A stretch of DNA of 64,000 nucleotides from Micractinium sp. NFX-FRZ (taxonomy: Eukaryota > Chlorophyta > Trebouxiophyceae > Chlorellales > Chlorellaceae): positions 1 through 64,000 of the forward strand of contig JAPTJF010000303.1 in NCBI GenBank assembly GCA_029339195.1, read 5' to 3'. Below the pieces are notes generated by a model. The model saw only the letters and a list, made by a program, of their open reading frames with translations, was not told the DNA's origin and searched no databases. Shown in pieces: positions 9,907 to 21,268 of this stretch (within the stretch, counting starts at the first letter, position 1; each line of letters begins with the position of its first letter). A program made the translations under genes and the position numbers.

Positions 9907-12622
9907 TGGGGGGGGGGGGGGGGGGGGGGGGGGGGTGGGGACGGCTTCTTGGGGGTTGTCTACGGTGAAACAGGGCACCGTAGTTTGCTGGGAACCGGCA
10001 AGTGGTTCCTCATGGAGGTGGGTGGGGTGCGGGGAGGGTGGGAGAGGTGAACAGGTTTCCTGCTTAGTTGGGTGCACTTGACCTGCTGCCATGCTTGCCG
10101 GCTCCGGGCAGGGCTTCCTCATGGAGGTGCGTGGGGGCAGAGGAGGTGGGGAGGTGTGCAGGGTTTTGGGCCGAAGGGGAGGGGTTCTCGTGTGTAGGTG
10201 CCAGGCGCCAGGAGCAGGAGCGTGTGCACTTCTGTGAGCACTACTGCCACATTGCCCAGTTGCTTCAGCGCCTGCCCCGGCTGTCCCACGCACGTGCAGG
10301 TGTGCGAGCGGGAGCCGAGCGACAAGAAGGGCGGCCACCTGGCACGGCGCAAGGCGGACGGGCGGCTCATGTGAGTGCCACAGCGGTGGTGGGGGTGGTG
10401 CATGGGGCGGCTGCTGGGTAGCCAGCGGAGGGGGACATGCCTCGTCTCGCTACTTACCTCTACTTGTAACTTGCAACTTGTAACTTGTAAGTTTTATCCC
10501 CCCCGCAGGCTGCGTGAGAGCGCGATGTGCCCCGACGGCGACAAGGACAAGTTTGAGGACATCGCGCTGTGAGTGCTGCGCTGTGCTGTGCCGTGCTGTG
10601 CCGTGCGGTGCGGTGCAGTGTTGTTGCCTCCTATTTGACCTTCATTCCATTGCAATAGGCAGTCAAGTCATCTGCGGGTCAGACATTCATCCAGCCCCAT
10701 GCATGTGTGAGCCTTACCTGCTGCTTTCCTTTCCCCATCCCCCCTGACTGGCTGCAGCCACAAGTTCTTCAACACCAACAACCTGTGGGTCAACCTGAAG
10801 CAGCTCAAGGACACCCTGGCCGCCAGCGGTGAGTGCCGCCCTGCTGCCGCCCGCCCTGCTGCCTGCGTGGGCCGCGTGTGCGGGTATGTGCTGCGCAGCC
10901 ATGCCTCACTTGCTTCTGCCCTCTCGCCGTGGCTGAGATTGCGCCGCCCGCCATTGCCTGGCCCTCCTGCAGGCGGCGTGCTGAGGCTGCCGCTCATCAA
11001 GAACAAGAAGACAGTCAACCCGCGCGACTCGTCCACGCCCCCCGTCTTCCAGCTGGTGAGCTCGCCCTGCCTGTCTGTCGTATGGTGATTTGCGTAGCCC
11101 CTTGCTCACCCTGCCTGTCATGTTGGTGGAACTGAGTAGCTGCCTGCTCAACAGCTCCTCCAGCCTGCAACCTGTGGTGAAACTGTGCAACTTGTCACTC
11201 TTGAGCTCAGCTCACCCTGTCTCTTGCGAAACTGCGCAACCTGTTGCGTGCGGCTCTGGGCTCCACTCCTAACAACCCCCATGCGTCCTGCTGCCCGTAG
11301 CCACCCGGAAAGCAATCTTATTTCTAAGTGTCCTGCTGCCCTTGTGCTGTGGCTGCAGGAGACGGCCATGGGCAGCGCCATCGAGTGCTTTGACGCGGCA
11401 GGCGCGGTGGTGGTGCCCCGCTCACGCTTCGCCCCCGTCAAGACCTGCAACGACCTGTTTGCGCTGCGCTCGGGTGCGTGGCATGCCAGCGGGCAGGGGG
11501 ACGCAACACAGGGGGCAACAGGGCTGAGCTAGAAGGCCTGTTTGCGCTGCACTCGGGTGCGTGGCGTGCCAGCGGGCAGGGGGACGCTACACAGGGGGCA
11601 GGGGGCAGAGCTATCAGGGGAGGAGCAGGGCCGGCCGCTTGGCAGGCCACATTGATTGGGCCACTTATTTATAAGGCGGCAAGGGTCTATATGTGTGCGC
11701 ACCATTTCCGTTGGTTACACTGAACCAACCGTCAACAACCCACGGCACCCCTGCAGATGCGTACAAGGTGACTGAGGAGAGCACGATCGTGCTGGCAGCC
11801 CCCGCCCCCCCGCTCATCAAGCTGGACGACAAGCACTACAAGTGAGTGTACTGCAGATCGGCGGCGCCCCTTGGGGATGGGGTGTACTGCCTGGGGCCAG
11901 GGCGTACCGCCTGAGCGTGCTCATCAAGCTGGACGACAGGCACTACACACGCTTTGAGCGGCAGTGTACGGCTGGTTGGGCCAGTGGCGCACTACCATAG
12001 TGCGGGGGTGGGGTGGCACTGCCTTTGTTCACATGTGGGCCACCCGTCCCCCGTCTCCTCCCACCCCGCCTTGCCCATCACGCCTTCCCGCCTCCCACAC
12101 TACACCTCAACCCTCTCCCACCCCACCCCTCTCTGGCAGGCTGGTCGACCAGCTGGAGGCCCTGGCCCCCGAGGTGCCCTCCCTCTTCCACTGCAAGTCG
12201 CTCACCGTCAAGGGGCCCGTTCGCTTTGACGCCGGCGTGGCAATCCGCGGCGCCGTCACCCTCGTCAACAGTGAGTTGTTGTTACGCATTGTGTTTTTCA
12301 CACGAAGGAGCTAACAGGACGTGGTTGGGCTGGTAAACGTGCCTCTAGTGGCCAGCGGGCAGAACTGTGAGTGGCAGCAGATGTGCGGGAAGCGTGCCAG
12401 GCACAGCACAAGCAGTGCATTGTCTCCTTCCCCATCACCCCCTACTCACCGCCCTCGTGCCAGCCTGACCTCACGCCCTTACGCCAGCCTACCCTCCAGC
12501 CCAGCCTCCGCCCCTGCCCTCTGCGCCTTCGCCCCCCCGCAGGCGGCGACAAGCCGGTGGCTGTGCGCGGCCGCACATTTGAGGACGTGGAGCTCGACGT
12601 GGAGCTCGACCTGAGTGCCTGA
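5978..12622 (+). CDS. UGP: UDP-glucose pyrophosphorylase (UTP-glucose-1-phosphate uridylyltransferase)
   Basis: Makes UDP-glucose from UTP and glucose-1-phosphate for sucrose, cell-wall and glycolipid synthesis. Seventeen exons fit by phase: 5978-6025, 6205-6312, 6953-7033, 7338-7424, 7581-7647, 7781-7861, 8304-8409, 8770-8840, 9307-9413, 10300-10370, 10509-10568, 10758-10828, 10973-11055, 11359-11473, 11757-11841, 12140-12270, 12543-12622; 1452 nt, 483 aa, normal for the family. The nucleotide-binding loop is AVLKLNGGLGTSMG; other hallmarks are FILMNSFSTSQDT, PPGHGDIYPSL, VSNSDNLGATLDL, FFNTNNLWVNL and a C-terminal left-handed beta-helix tail (SLTVKGPVRFDAGV). The N-terminus is short and shows no clear transit peptide, suggesting a cytosolic enzyme. 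The intron after 7033 must use a GC donor because an in-frame TGA follows. Introns hold many exon-edge copies and long poly-G. Confidence 0.95.
8199..8260 (+). repeat. Near-perfect copy of a UGPase exon 5' edge with its acceptor
   Basis: The acceptor CTGCAG plus about 43 nt encoding DLLDEPDVELVQN repeats at 8304, where the real exon begins. It is the least decayed copy in the UGPase gene. Confidence 0.9.
9616..9731 (+). repeat. Very long poly-G tract in a UGPase intron
   Basis: More than 100 bases that are almost all G, with a few interruptions. A second tract lies at 9869-9940. Length is likely to be uncertain in any assembly. Confidence 0.9.
9869..9940 (+). repeat. Second poly-G tract in the same intron
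   Basis: About 70 nearly uninterrupted G residues, following a copy of the exon edge in the same way as the first tract. Confidence 0.9.
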
Positions 12623-13287
12623 GCATCGATGATTTGATATCGTCATCCACTGCGACATCCACGGTGGATGATTACATGGCGCCGCCAGTGGAGCCGGCCT
12701 GGTGTCGCATCATGTGGGCCTCATCCTGGGATGCTTTCTGAGGGAGCAGTCCTTGAGCAGGGGACAGAGCGTTCTCTGCCAAGCCCCTTGTACAACGAAT
12801 CCCCAACCCCTGGCCGCTTCCAGAGGCAGCCCGCTTCCCAGCACCTGCCTGCCTCCCCCCCTGCAGCAGCGCCAGCGCTGGCAGGGCCAGCCCTGTTCCG
12901 TTTTGTTCGTTGTTCCTTGCACCATTCTCTCCACGCTCAACACTTGTTCCGCTGTCTTTCTCACCAAGCTGGCCATGCTGCGGCCTGCTCAGGTGCCCGC
13001 TCTCACTCACCCCTCCTCCGACACTCTGACTGCACCAGCACTGCTGCTTTTCCCTGTGACTGCTCTTCTGTGCTTTTTGGGCCCTACATTTTGTTGACCT
13101 GTGACGCTTGTATAGAAGCTTGTAAAGAGAGGCGCGCAGCAAGGCATGTACAGCACAGCCAGGCAGTGCATCACAGCCAGGCAGGAGGGAAGCAGAGGAA
13201 AGGCAGGGAGGAGAGGAGGCAAGGGGAGCAGGGAAGCGGAGGGCAGGAAGGCAGGCAGGAGGGGTGCCAGATAAAAGGCAGAGCCGC
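12623..13287. other. Convergent 3' region, UGPase and Tim17-like gene
   Basis: Holds the two 3' UTRs. It includes a TGTAA signal for UGPase and purine-rich GGCAGGAAGG repeats near 13190-13260. No gene is seen. Confidence 0.5.
13121..13125 (+). terminator. TGTAA polyadenylation signal for UGPase
   Basis: TGTAA, the usual green-algal polyadenylation signal, about 500 nt after the UGPase stop and before the convergent neighbour ends. Confidence 0.45.
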
Positions 13288-15413
13288 TTACTGCCCCCTC
13301 CACCACCGCAGCCTCTCTCTTGACAGCCCTTCCAGCACAGAGGCCGCACCCACCGGCGCACCCGCGGGCTGCTGCTGCTGCTGCCCTGCCTGCCCCGCCT
13401 GCTGTGCCTGCTGTTGTGCCTGTCCGCTGGACAGCTGCGCCTCCAACTGCGCCAGCAGCACGGATGCCGCATCCTGCCGCCGGCCCTCTGCCCGCTCCGC
13501 CCGTATGCGCTCCTCCTCGGCTGCGGCAGCGTGGGTTGTGTGGGCACACAGTGTGAAGAGATGCCGGGTCGTGTGGGCGCACAGTTTAAGGAGATGCCGG
13601 GTTGTGTGGGCACACAGTGTGGGCAGACGACAGGGTGCAGCCCATCGGGTGCAGTAGGCAGGGTGAGGAGCAGCAGGCGGAGCAAAGCAAGGTTTTAACA
13701 CGAGAGCGGGTGTACAGGGCGGCAGAAAGCGGCCGCTAGCAAAGCAGGGGCACAGGCCAGGCAGCAGGCAGCGCGTCGGCAATCACTTCCCCCCCAGCCC
13801 ACCTGCAACAGCTGCTGCTGCCTCCTTCTCGAGCCCATCGTAGTACAGCTTCTGCAGCCCGCCCTGCACAGCACAGCAGGCGCAGCACAGCACAGCACAG
13901 TAGAGCACAGAGCGTCCTTGTATAGGTAAGCAGCAGGGCTCCAAGGGCGGAGTCAGGCAGCGCAGCAGCTTCAGCGGCACATGCAGTATTGCTGCCCGCC
14001 CCACCCCCGGCCAGCGGGCGTGCTGCGACATTGTCAGCACAGCACAGCATAGCACAGCACAGCACAGCGCAGCGCACCAGCCCCAGGCCTACAACAAGTC
14101 GCTACCGAAATGCCAGGTTGGGCAGCACAGCGCACCTCAGCACAAGCACAGCACAGCACAGCGCAGCACAGCAAGCGCAGCACAGCGCACCTGCACCAGG
14201 CCCAGCCCCACGATTGTGGCCACCCCGAATGCCAGGTTGGGGGGCGGCCAGGTGGTGGTGCGGATGCATTGGTGTGCTGCACGCAACGCGGTAGGTTGTG
14301 GGCGGGCGGCAAGGGGGAGCAAGAGACGGTGTGATGCTTTATAGGCAGGTGGGCAAGCAGCAGACAGTCCGTCAGGGACACGGGCCTTCTGCCCTGGCAA
14401 AGTGAGCGGAAGATAAGAGGTCCATGCAAGTGCACCCAGCTCCCTGCCCACCCGCGCAGCCCTCCCTTCCACCTGCCCGCCCGCCCCGCCCCACCCCGCC
14501 CCACCTGCAAACACGCCGCCCACTGCCAGCCCTCCTGCCGCCGAGTCGATCAGGAAGCTGCGGTGCCCGCGGTACACGCCTGTCATCACTTCCACTGAAA
14601 AGAAGAGAAGGGCCAGCCCGCCCAGGGCCAGCCCCCGACGGTTTGCCGAGTCTAGCACCCGAAAGGCGCGCTGCAGAGTGAAGGAGTGGGATGCGCCGGG
14701 GGCTGCATCCGCAGGGTGATGAGGGAGGGCGGGCAGGGTCAGGGGCACAGGCAGGGGTGAGAACGGGCAGGGCAAGGGCAAGGTTTCATGTTCGGGTGAA
14801 AGCAGAGCATGGATGCAATCACATACATGCTGGAAGGTTTGTGAACCATGTTCCTCCACAAACAATAATGCATGCAAAGGCGCAGACGAGGAAACGCGCA
14901 GGCCGTGCCTGCCGGTCTACCCTGCATCAGCAAACCTGTGCGTACCCTGCCACACACCGCCCAGCACTGCGCTCACCCAGCCGCTCTCCCGCCAGATCCG
15001 AGTATTGAGACACGCCGCCGTGCACCGCCCCCGCGGCAAAGCCAGGCAGCACAACAAGCGGCCAGTCGGCCAGCCCTTCGGGCATCGGTGGCGGCTGCAG
15101 GCAGGGGGCGCACGGCGTGGAAACAAGGGCATGTCACGCGGGCCAGGCAATTGACTACGCCAGTGGCTCTGCACTTGTGGTGGGCGGGCACCGGCAGGCG
15201 GCAACAGCAGCAGGAGCAGGCAGCGGAGGCGGCGGCGGCAGCAGCGGCGGCGGCGGCGGCAGCAGTGCAGTGGAGCGCACGGCGATCCGCGCTCACAATT
15301 ACCTCTTCCCCCTTCTCCAGCATGCCGACCACATAGCGCAGCACGCGGGAGACGGCCGCCCAGCCACGCTCAGGCTCGGCGTCTGCTGCAGGCGGCGACC
15401 CTTTGCTGCTCAT
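13288..15413 (-). CDS. Tim17/22/23-family membrane protein, TIMMDC1-like
   Basis: Exons (minus): 15413-15297, 15094-14977, 14702-14505, 14276-14191, 13863-13803, 13520-13288; 813 nt, 270 aa, with phases matching at every junction. The middle holds glycine-rich hydrophobic segments typical of the Tim17 fold: PGFAAGAVHGGVSQYSDL, then GLALGGLALLFFSVEVMTG followed by VYRGHRSFLIDSAAGG, then NLAFGVATIVGLGLVQGG and KLYYDGLEKE. The order and the VYR..ID..AGG pattern resemble TIMMDC1 and its plant relatives, which help assemble the membrane arm of mitochondrial complex I; this is inference from motif layout, not a proven orthology. The C-terminus (from AAEEERIRAERAEG) is a charged, then Gln/Ala-rich coiled-coil-like tail of about 90 residues. 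Convergent with UGPase. An import translocase subunit is the alternative. Confidence 0.65.
13535..13625 (-). repeat. Tandem ~33-bp repeat in the Tim17-like gene
   Basis: Three imperfect units containing GTGTGGGCACACAGTGTG and GAGATGCCGGGT, located in the last intron just upstream of the last exon. Confidence 0.8.
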
Positions 15414-16271
15414 GTCTTAGACTTGCGTGGAGGTCGAGGAGGGCTTCACAGGACCGAGAGACAAATGCTGAGCGGCAGGTGCTCACGAGCGGGCTTGTTG
15501 CACGCGCAAACTCGAACAAATTATTCAGTGAAATTGCATCAGTGGACAGAACAAACCGCACTCAATGAGGAGCCCGCCATATGCTCATGCCGGCGCCGCT
15601 GCCGCCGCCACCCTGGCAGGCGGGGATCCCCCAAGGTCTTAAATGCACTAGGCTCAAGCGAAGGAAAGATGAGCCACTCCTTGTCAAGGGTATTGAACTC
15701 CTGCCAGAAGATGGAAGGCAGAAAATGGGCCCTTTCGCCTTGCTGCACACCACCATAGCCTGTCGCACCCTGGCACAGCCAAAGTGCGCACAGAGTGTGC
15801 GTGCCACTGCGCCCTGCATGCCTACCTTCCTCGATCATCTCCTACACTGCCACTGGATGACTTCGAAAATGGAGTGCACAGTGGAAAAGTGCACATCCAT
15901 GCCTGTGGTGCCTGGCGGGCACCGTCACAAGCCCAGGTTGCTTGAAAGCAATGGCACGCAACGGCAAGCGACGGGAGGGGGCGGGGTATCCCAGACTTCC
16001 TGTTGCGCAAAGCAATTCACTGGCCCACAAGTCCCTCCCCAACGAACTTGGCTACAACCGACAAGTTCCAATTTTCTTAGAGCCACGAAGTTGCGGTGGA
16101 ATTGCGCGGGAATCAAAGGGAAGGGCCTTGCACTGGCGGCGTTTGGCGCCGCGCCAAACTCACACTGCGTTTGGTTCTCGTTATTTTGTTCACCCTGATA
16201 CACAGCCAACACAAGCTTGTGTTCCCCCAACAGCCAGCCCTGAGCAGGGCCCAACGCGCCCAACCTCAAGA
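15414..16271. promoter_or_regulatory. Divergent region, Tim17-like gene (-) and Cys-pair gene (+)
   Basis: About 860 bp upstream of both genes. It is slightly less GC-rich than the genes. The missing first exon(s) of the Cys-pair gene may begin here. No other gene is seen. Confidence 0.4.
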
Positions 16272-18120
16272 ATGGGAGCCTGCGCATCCTCCACCGCAGG
16301 GGTGGGCGTGCAGCATGACAATGGAGCTGAGCAGGTGCGCAGCCGGAGACTGCTTGAGCACCTCCCGCCAACTGGCGGCACGCTGCTCAGCACGTGCTCG
16401 GCAGTGGCGGCGCTGCGCTCGTTTCGAATGTCTTTCGGGATGCTGGTGGTGCGTGTTCAGAGGCATCAAACGCAAGTGTTGCTACGGTGGGCGCGCCTGG
16501 CCGCACAGGGGCTGCCGCCGCCGCCGCCGCTCTAGGCCCTAGCCAAGCGGGTGTGAGGGGAAGAGGTGCACCGCTGCATCACCTGCTGGTGCTGCATTTC
16601 TCTCACCTTTCGGCATCTGATGTCTGCCCGAACTGTCGTGCAAGAGATATCGTGAGTACTGCTGTCTGAAATGCAGCCCCGCCTCCACCCCGCCGCCCGC
16701 TGCAGGCATCGCTGCCGCACTGCACGCTCTGCGGCGAGTCCTCGGCCCGACCGCTGCGTAAGCTGACCAAGGAGGAACGGGAGGAGTGGGTGGAGGTGGA
16801 GGGCCGCCCCTGCCACCGCCGCTGCCTCGTCTCCCGGAAGCTCGAGGAGGCTCGGTACCAGCGGGAGCGTGTCAGCTATGCGCGGGCCAAGCACGAGGTG
16901 TACCCATTGCCCACCGCGCAGCTGCACAGTCAGCATGGGGGGGAGCTGCACCGCGTGGAGTCGGAGCAGGAGTGGGCCTTCTCGGGTGAGCGCGCGGCAT
17001 AATGCATGGTTTTCTGAAACAGCTAGGAAAATTTATCTACCAAGACATTGTCTTTAGACAGCTGGGAGAGCGCTTGCGTGCGGCACTCTGTGTGGGTCGG
17101 CCTGCTGTGGTCAGCCTGGTCTGGACAGCTGCTGGCATGCGCTGACCGCCACTGTGGTCAGAGCCGGGGCTCATGCAAACAAGCACACCCACAGTTTGAA
17201 CACTCGCTAGCATATATGACTCCCTTGCCGCTTGCTGCAACACTCACAGCCCAGCCTGGTCCCCCTGCCGCCTGCAGACAGCTTCCGCCTGCCGTACCAC
17301 CCCTCTGAAGAGCTGGCTGCCAAGGAGCGGTGCTGGCAGGAGCAGCAGGAGCGGCAGCAGGCAGCAGACCTTGCAGCAGACCTTGCGGCAGCGCTTCACA
17401 GGCAGCTGGCTCGGCAGCAGCCGGCAGGGCAGCAGAAGCAGCATCATCAGCAGGAGGAGGTGCGGTGCGAGGAGGACCAGCAGAGCGACGTGACCCCGCC
17501 CGGCGTGGTGGGACCCGGGCCGGGTGAGAGCTCTCGGTCCAGCCTGAGCAGCGCCGTAGCAGCCCTCACCAGCAGCAGCAGCAGCAGCAGCGGCTTCAGC
17601 CTTGGGGCGCCCGGCCAGGGGTCCATCAGAAGCCAGGCCAGCGGAAGCGCGCAGCCGCCGCGCCGCGTCTCGCTGCGCCGCCTGTCGCCTGTGCACTATC
17701 CAGCGCTGCTGGAGGCAAAGACGCACCGCCGCCTGGCGGGGCCGCACCCCTCGTTCGACAGGTGTGCAGCATGTGGCAGTGTGCTGCATTCTGGGGTGCT
17801 CCTGCCAGCACTGCACTTGGCGGCACCCATGCCGCCTGTCTTTCTTGCAAGCATCCATGGCACCGGGTGTGCAGCCTGCCCCACACGTAGTAGTGCAGTT
17901 GCCCGTGCCTGCTTGAGAGTGCCTGGGGCGCGCCGAATTGACTGAATGCTGCGCCTGCTGTGCCCGCCTCCTCCCATGCTGCAGTCAAGCCCTGCAGGCG
18001 GATGCAGACGGCAGGGACGATGGCAAGGCGTGGCGTGCCCAGTGCAAGGCAGAGGCTGCAGAGGCAGCAGCGCGTGCCGCACGCGCTGCTGCCCAGGCAG
18101 CTGAACGCAACGGCTTCTGA
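16272..18120 (+). CDS. Cysteine-pair (zinc-ribbon-like) protein, 5' end unresolved
   Basis: Not recognised as a named family. Exons 16706-16985, 17278-17761 and 17985-18120 join in phase, and an upstream exon ends at 16651 (phase 0). The junction reads DVCPNCRARDI then ASLPHCTLCGES, giving two CxxC pairs that could bind one zinc; GRPCHRRC adds a third Cys pair. A basic, charged helical stretch follows (KLTKEEREEWVEVEG, KLEEARYQRER), then a Gln-rich coiled coil, a Ser-rich disordered region and an Ala-rich C-terminal helix ending ERNGF. No ATG lies in the frame of the CPNC exon after the stop ending near 16357, so an earlier exon is needed. An ATG at 16272 opens MGACASST, an N-myristoylation-type start, but lies in another frame, so it would need an intron. 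Treat the start as provisional; the 3' half is better supported. Confidence 0.55.
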
Positions 18121-18303
18121 TGCACCACCATCCCCCTCGCCTGCTCCCCGGCTCATTCATGCCGCCAGCCTGTCAGCCTGTTACTGCAATTGGTGCTTGT
18201 CCGCCTTGTTGGCCCCCCGCCGAGCACCAACAATACGTGCAAACCTGCACCGTCCAGTTCAGCAAATAATTCCTTCCCTTGCATTTCACCTTCATGCCGC
18301 CTG

Positions 18304-18308
18304 TGTAA
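18304..18308 (+). terminator. TGTAA polyadenylation signal for the Cys-pair gene
   Basis: TGTAA 184 nt after the stop at 18120. Confidence 0.5.
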
Positions 18309-18412
18309 CAGGCATACTGCCAGCATGGACTCCTAATCCAGCACTGCAATCTCTGACTCTGATGCCCTCCGCTGCGTCCGCAATTGTGCAAGCCACATGA
18401 ATTTTGCATGTA

Positions 18413-18417
18413 TTACA
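18413..18417 (-). terminator. TGTAA polyadenylation signal for the F-box/LRR gene
   Basis: TTACA on the plus strand (TGTAA on minus), about 230 nt beyond the stop at 18645. Confidence 0.5.
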
Positions 18418-18644
18418 TTCTTGAAGAACGCCACACGCACTGTACATACTTTTGCGGTATAGAAGATGAGTACGAAGCGAGGGGAGGGCGCAACGGGGTG
18501 CAAGCCAAGCAAAGTCACACGGGGCAGGAGGAGCAAATGCGAGGAAGAGCTGGACGGCACGCATGCATTGCAAAGAATGGGTGGAGAGCCGAAAGACGTG
18601 GGACCAAGTGAGAGGGCATGCAGGTGCAGTGGGCAGCGTGCGGA

Positions 18645-20423
18645 CTACCAGAATGGTTCCCCTGTCCCAGATATCAGGGAATCGTAGTGCCTGGCCTCAA
18701 ACTCCACAAAATGCATCTGCAAAGTTTGCGCAGCCTCCACGATTGCTTGCATCACAGGCAGCGGGGCACTAAACCTGCGATCGCAGGACAAGTCGAGTCG
18801 GCGCAGCGGGGGATGCTGGCCTGCCCACCGCAGCACTGCAGCCTGGCCACTGCCCATCCACTCGAAGCCGCCCAAGCTCAGGCGCTCCAAGTTGGGAAGG
18901 CTGGACAACTCGAGCTGGTAATCAGCTGCCACGTCTGTGGGTACCATCACCCACTCCAGGCTCGCAGGGAGCACGCCTGGCAGCACGCCTTCGCCCGCAC
19001 GGACTTGGAAAAAGCAGGCAAGCCGCCGCAGCCGGGTGAGGCCCGCCAGCGAGTGTGGGACGTACGGCATGGTGGCGATCTCATCCAGCACCAGCATCGT
19101 GAGCTGCGTGAGGGAGTGCAGTGCTGCATGCAGCGGGAGGCTGTTGTTGGGCCCCTGGTCGTGACCCTCGCTCAGATGCAGCGCTTGCAGGCTGGTCAGC
19201 AGGGACAGCGACGCCGGCAGCGTGCTGTAATACGTCAGCACCAGCCGGGTCAGGCGGGTGAGCGGCGCCAGCGCTTCCAGGGAGTGGGAGGTTGACGTGA
19301 AGACGTAGGACAGCTCCCGCAGGCGGGTCAGCGCCGACAGCTGCAGGCAGGCGGGCGGGTTTAAAGCAGGGGCAGGGGCGTTTTGTGAGGAAGGATGCTG
19401 GGATCATGCTGTGCGGGCATCATGCGTGTGCACTTGGCAGGGTTGTGCAGGCGGGCCGCACAGGAACCGAGCATCTCAGGCGGGCAGGCGGGCAGGCATG
19501 CCAGCATACTTGCACCCAGAGCGAGGCAGGTGGAGGGCACCCCGCTGGCAAGGCAGCAAGCGGTGGAGCCAATTCTGGTGTGAAGACTCGCCCTGGGAAG
19601 TGGCAGGCGCTGCACACACGGTTCTCACCTGGGCAGGCACGCGGCTGCCCCCAACTGTCTGCATCTCCAGCTTGGTCAGCGAGGCAGGCAGGCGTGCCGA
19701 CTCCAGCAGGGCCACCGAGTTGTTGCTGCTGAGCTTGAGAGCCTCCAGAGCAGTCAGCCCGTGCAACGGCGCTGCGACGGTCAACGCCTCCCCCCTCAGG
19801 TTCCACGCGTTGCAGACCACCTCCAAGTGCCGCAGGCTGCCACCCAGGGCCGCCGCCCAGCCGCCCAGGCAAAAGGCCAGAGGCATCTGACTCAATTCGA
19901 GCCGCACCTCGTGCAGCCCGCCGCCCGCGCCGCACCCAACAAGCAGGCCGGCAATCTCAGCCGCGAAATCGCCGGCCGCGTTCTTCACCACGGGGTCCAC
20001 GCTTATGACATAGATTCTAGGCAGGTGCAGTGCCAGCTGCAGCTGCTGCACGTGGCCTGATGCACGAGACAGCACCCACCGGCTGAAGGCACGGAGGCGT
20101 GGCAGGAAGCTGCGGTCTTGATCGCCCGCACAAGCCAGGCTGGCATCTAACATGTGCAGCAGCTGGGGTGTGTTGGCAAGCTGGTGCCAGCGCCGGCACA
20201 CCAGTGCGGCACCAGCATGCCTGCAAGTGCAATGGAGAGTCAGGTGGCGGGTCAGGGAAGGAGGCGGGGCGGCATCATGGGCGGCATTGGGCAGCACGGC
20301 GCGGGTCTTCGATTCGGCGGCAGCCATACAGTTCAGCACCCACCTGTCCTTCAGATGCAAGAGGCCGAGTATGTTGATCAGAACCTCATCAGGAAGCGAG
20401 CCACATGAAGATGCCTGGTTCAT
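18645..20423 (-). CDS. F-box/leucine-rich-repeat protein
   Basis: Exons (minus) 20423-20344, 20220-19629 and 19340-18645; 1368 nt, 455 aa, in phase. The N-terminus is F-box-like and split by intron 1: LPDEVLINILGLLHLKDR joined to HAGAALVCRRWHQL. The rest is leucine-rich repeats of plant/algal type, such as LTALEALKLSSNNSVALL, LTRLRELSYVF, LTRLTRLVLTYY and LPNLERLSLGGFEW. F-box/LRR proteins act as substrate receptors of SCF ubiquitin ligases, so the expected role is recognition of an unknown target; the substrate cannot be read from sequence. The start at 20423 is chosen because the F-box begins 9 residues later; an upstream in-frame start at 20666 would add 81 residues without recognisable features. 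Convergent with the Cys-pair gene; the two poly(A) signals are about 105 bp apart. Confidence 0.8.
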
Positions 20424-21268
20424 GGCGACGCTCGCTGCCTGCACAAGGCGCAGCCGCAAAGCGGGAGACGGGGGTCGGTGGGCGCACTGGCGCTGGCAAT
20501 GCCGTTCCGATTGTATGGCGCTAGCGACGCAGTGGCTTGCCAGTTCTGCTACACTGCGGTGGCCGTGGGAGAAGCGAGCGGCGTGCCCCGATGCCGACTC
20601 GCCTGCAACACTTGCAGGAGTGGCCTGCAGCGCAAAGCCTCGTGCGGCGCGCAGCGAGCGTCCCAATTATCACAGCGCGCCGCGGATGGCCAGGGGATGT
20701 GACCATAAAGGGCGGTGGAGCGGCGGCATGGCGGGCGGCAGGGCAGCACAGCGCAGGCAAAGCTAGCATGCGGGCCAACTATCAGCTGTGTGTCGACCTC
20801 GTCATTGCATTCATGTTGCTATTGCATGATGTGATAGTTGTGTCCGTTTCGTAGCCAACATAATGCATGTGGTGGAGGCATCCTGCGGCACCTAGTGCCG
20901 CCTGGCGGTGCCTACGTCTTGCCGCGAGTTTGCAGCCCCGGAGAATGAGGACCAGTATTACTGAATGGGGAAGCAGTGATGTATGCATATCAGAGGACGT
21001 GCTGTGCAGGCCAGGCAGGAGTCGCAGCAAAACTGATGCGTGCTGGCGCAGTGGCGGCGCCCTGGCGGCACCCCTCCGCCCCGCTGGCGCTGGCATTACA
21101 TCATGACCTTGGGCTAGCATGTGGTCTTCGCAATGCATCGCTTCGTTATTGCTACATAAGACGACCATTTCAACGCGGTAAGACAAGCGCCAGTGCCGGC
21201 CGGTGGGACCAGCTCTCGGCAGTTTCGCTCGGCGCAGGCCATCGGCCCCAGCCCAGTGTCGGTTCGCG
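20424..21268. promoter_or_regulatory. Divergent region, F-box/LRR (-) and LctP permease (+)
   Basis: About 845 bp serving as upstream region of both genes. The middle (20780-21000) is notably AT-richer than its flanks, with short direct repeats of a TTGCAT/ATTGCA type. No gene is seen. Confidence 0.45.

Larger units (their letters stand above)
9591..10130 (+). repeat. Array of decayed UGPase exon 3' edges
   Basis: The end of exon 9307-9413 (GSGKGFLME then GTGGGT) recurs at about 9591, 9843, 9985 and 10090, separated by poly-G tracts. All copies lie downstream of the real donor. Confidence 0.85.
18121..18644. other. Convergent 3' region with opposed poly(A) signals
   Basis: 3' UTRs of the Cys-pair gene (+) and the F-box/LRR gene (-). 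The TGTAA at 18304 and the reverse signal at 18413 mark the two likely transcript ends, so the messages overlap little or not at all. Confidence 0.5.

Noticed and set aside
9161..10081. Long plus-strand frame rich in glycine
   Set aside because: It is produced by the poly-G tracts in a UGPase intron; the exon chain in phase explains the locus without it.
13535..13625. Regular short repeats resembling a CRISPR array
   Set aside because: Only three imperfect adjacent units without unique spacers, inside an intron of a eukaryotic gene.
14684..14690. Acceptor directly before the RAFRV codons of the Tim17-like gene
   Set aside because: It breaks the phase with the preceding exon; the GATGCAG acceptor at 14703 fits.
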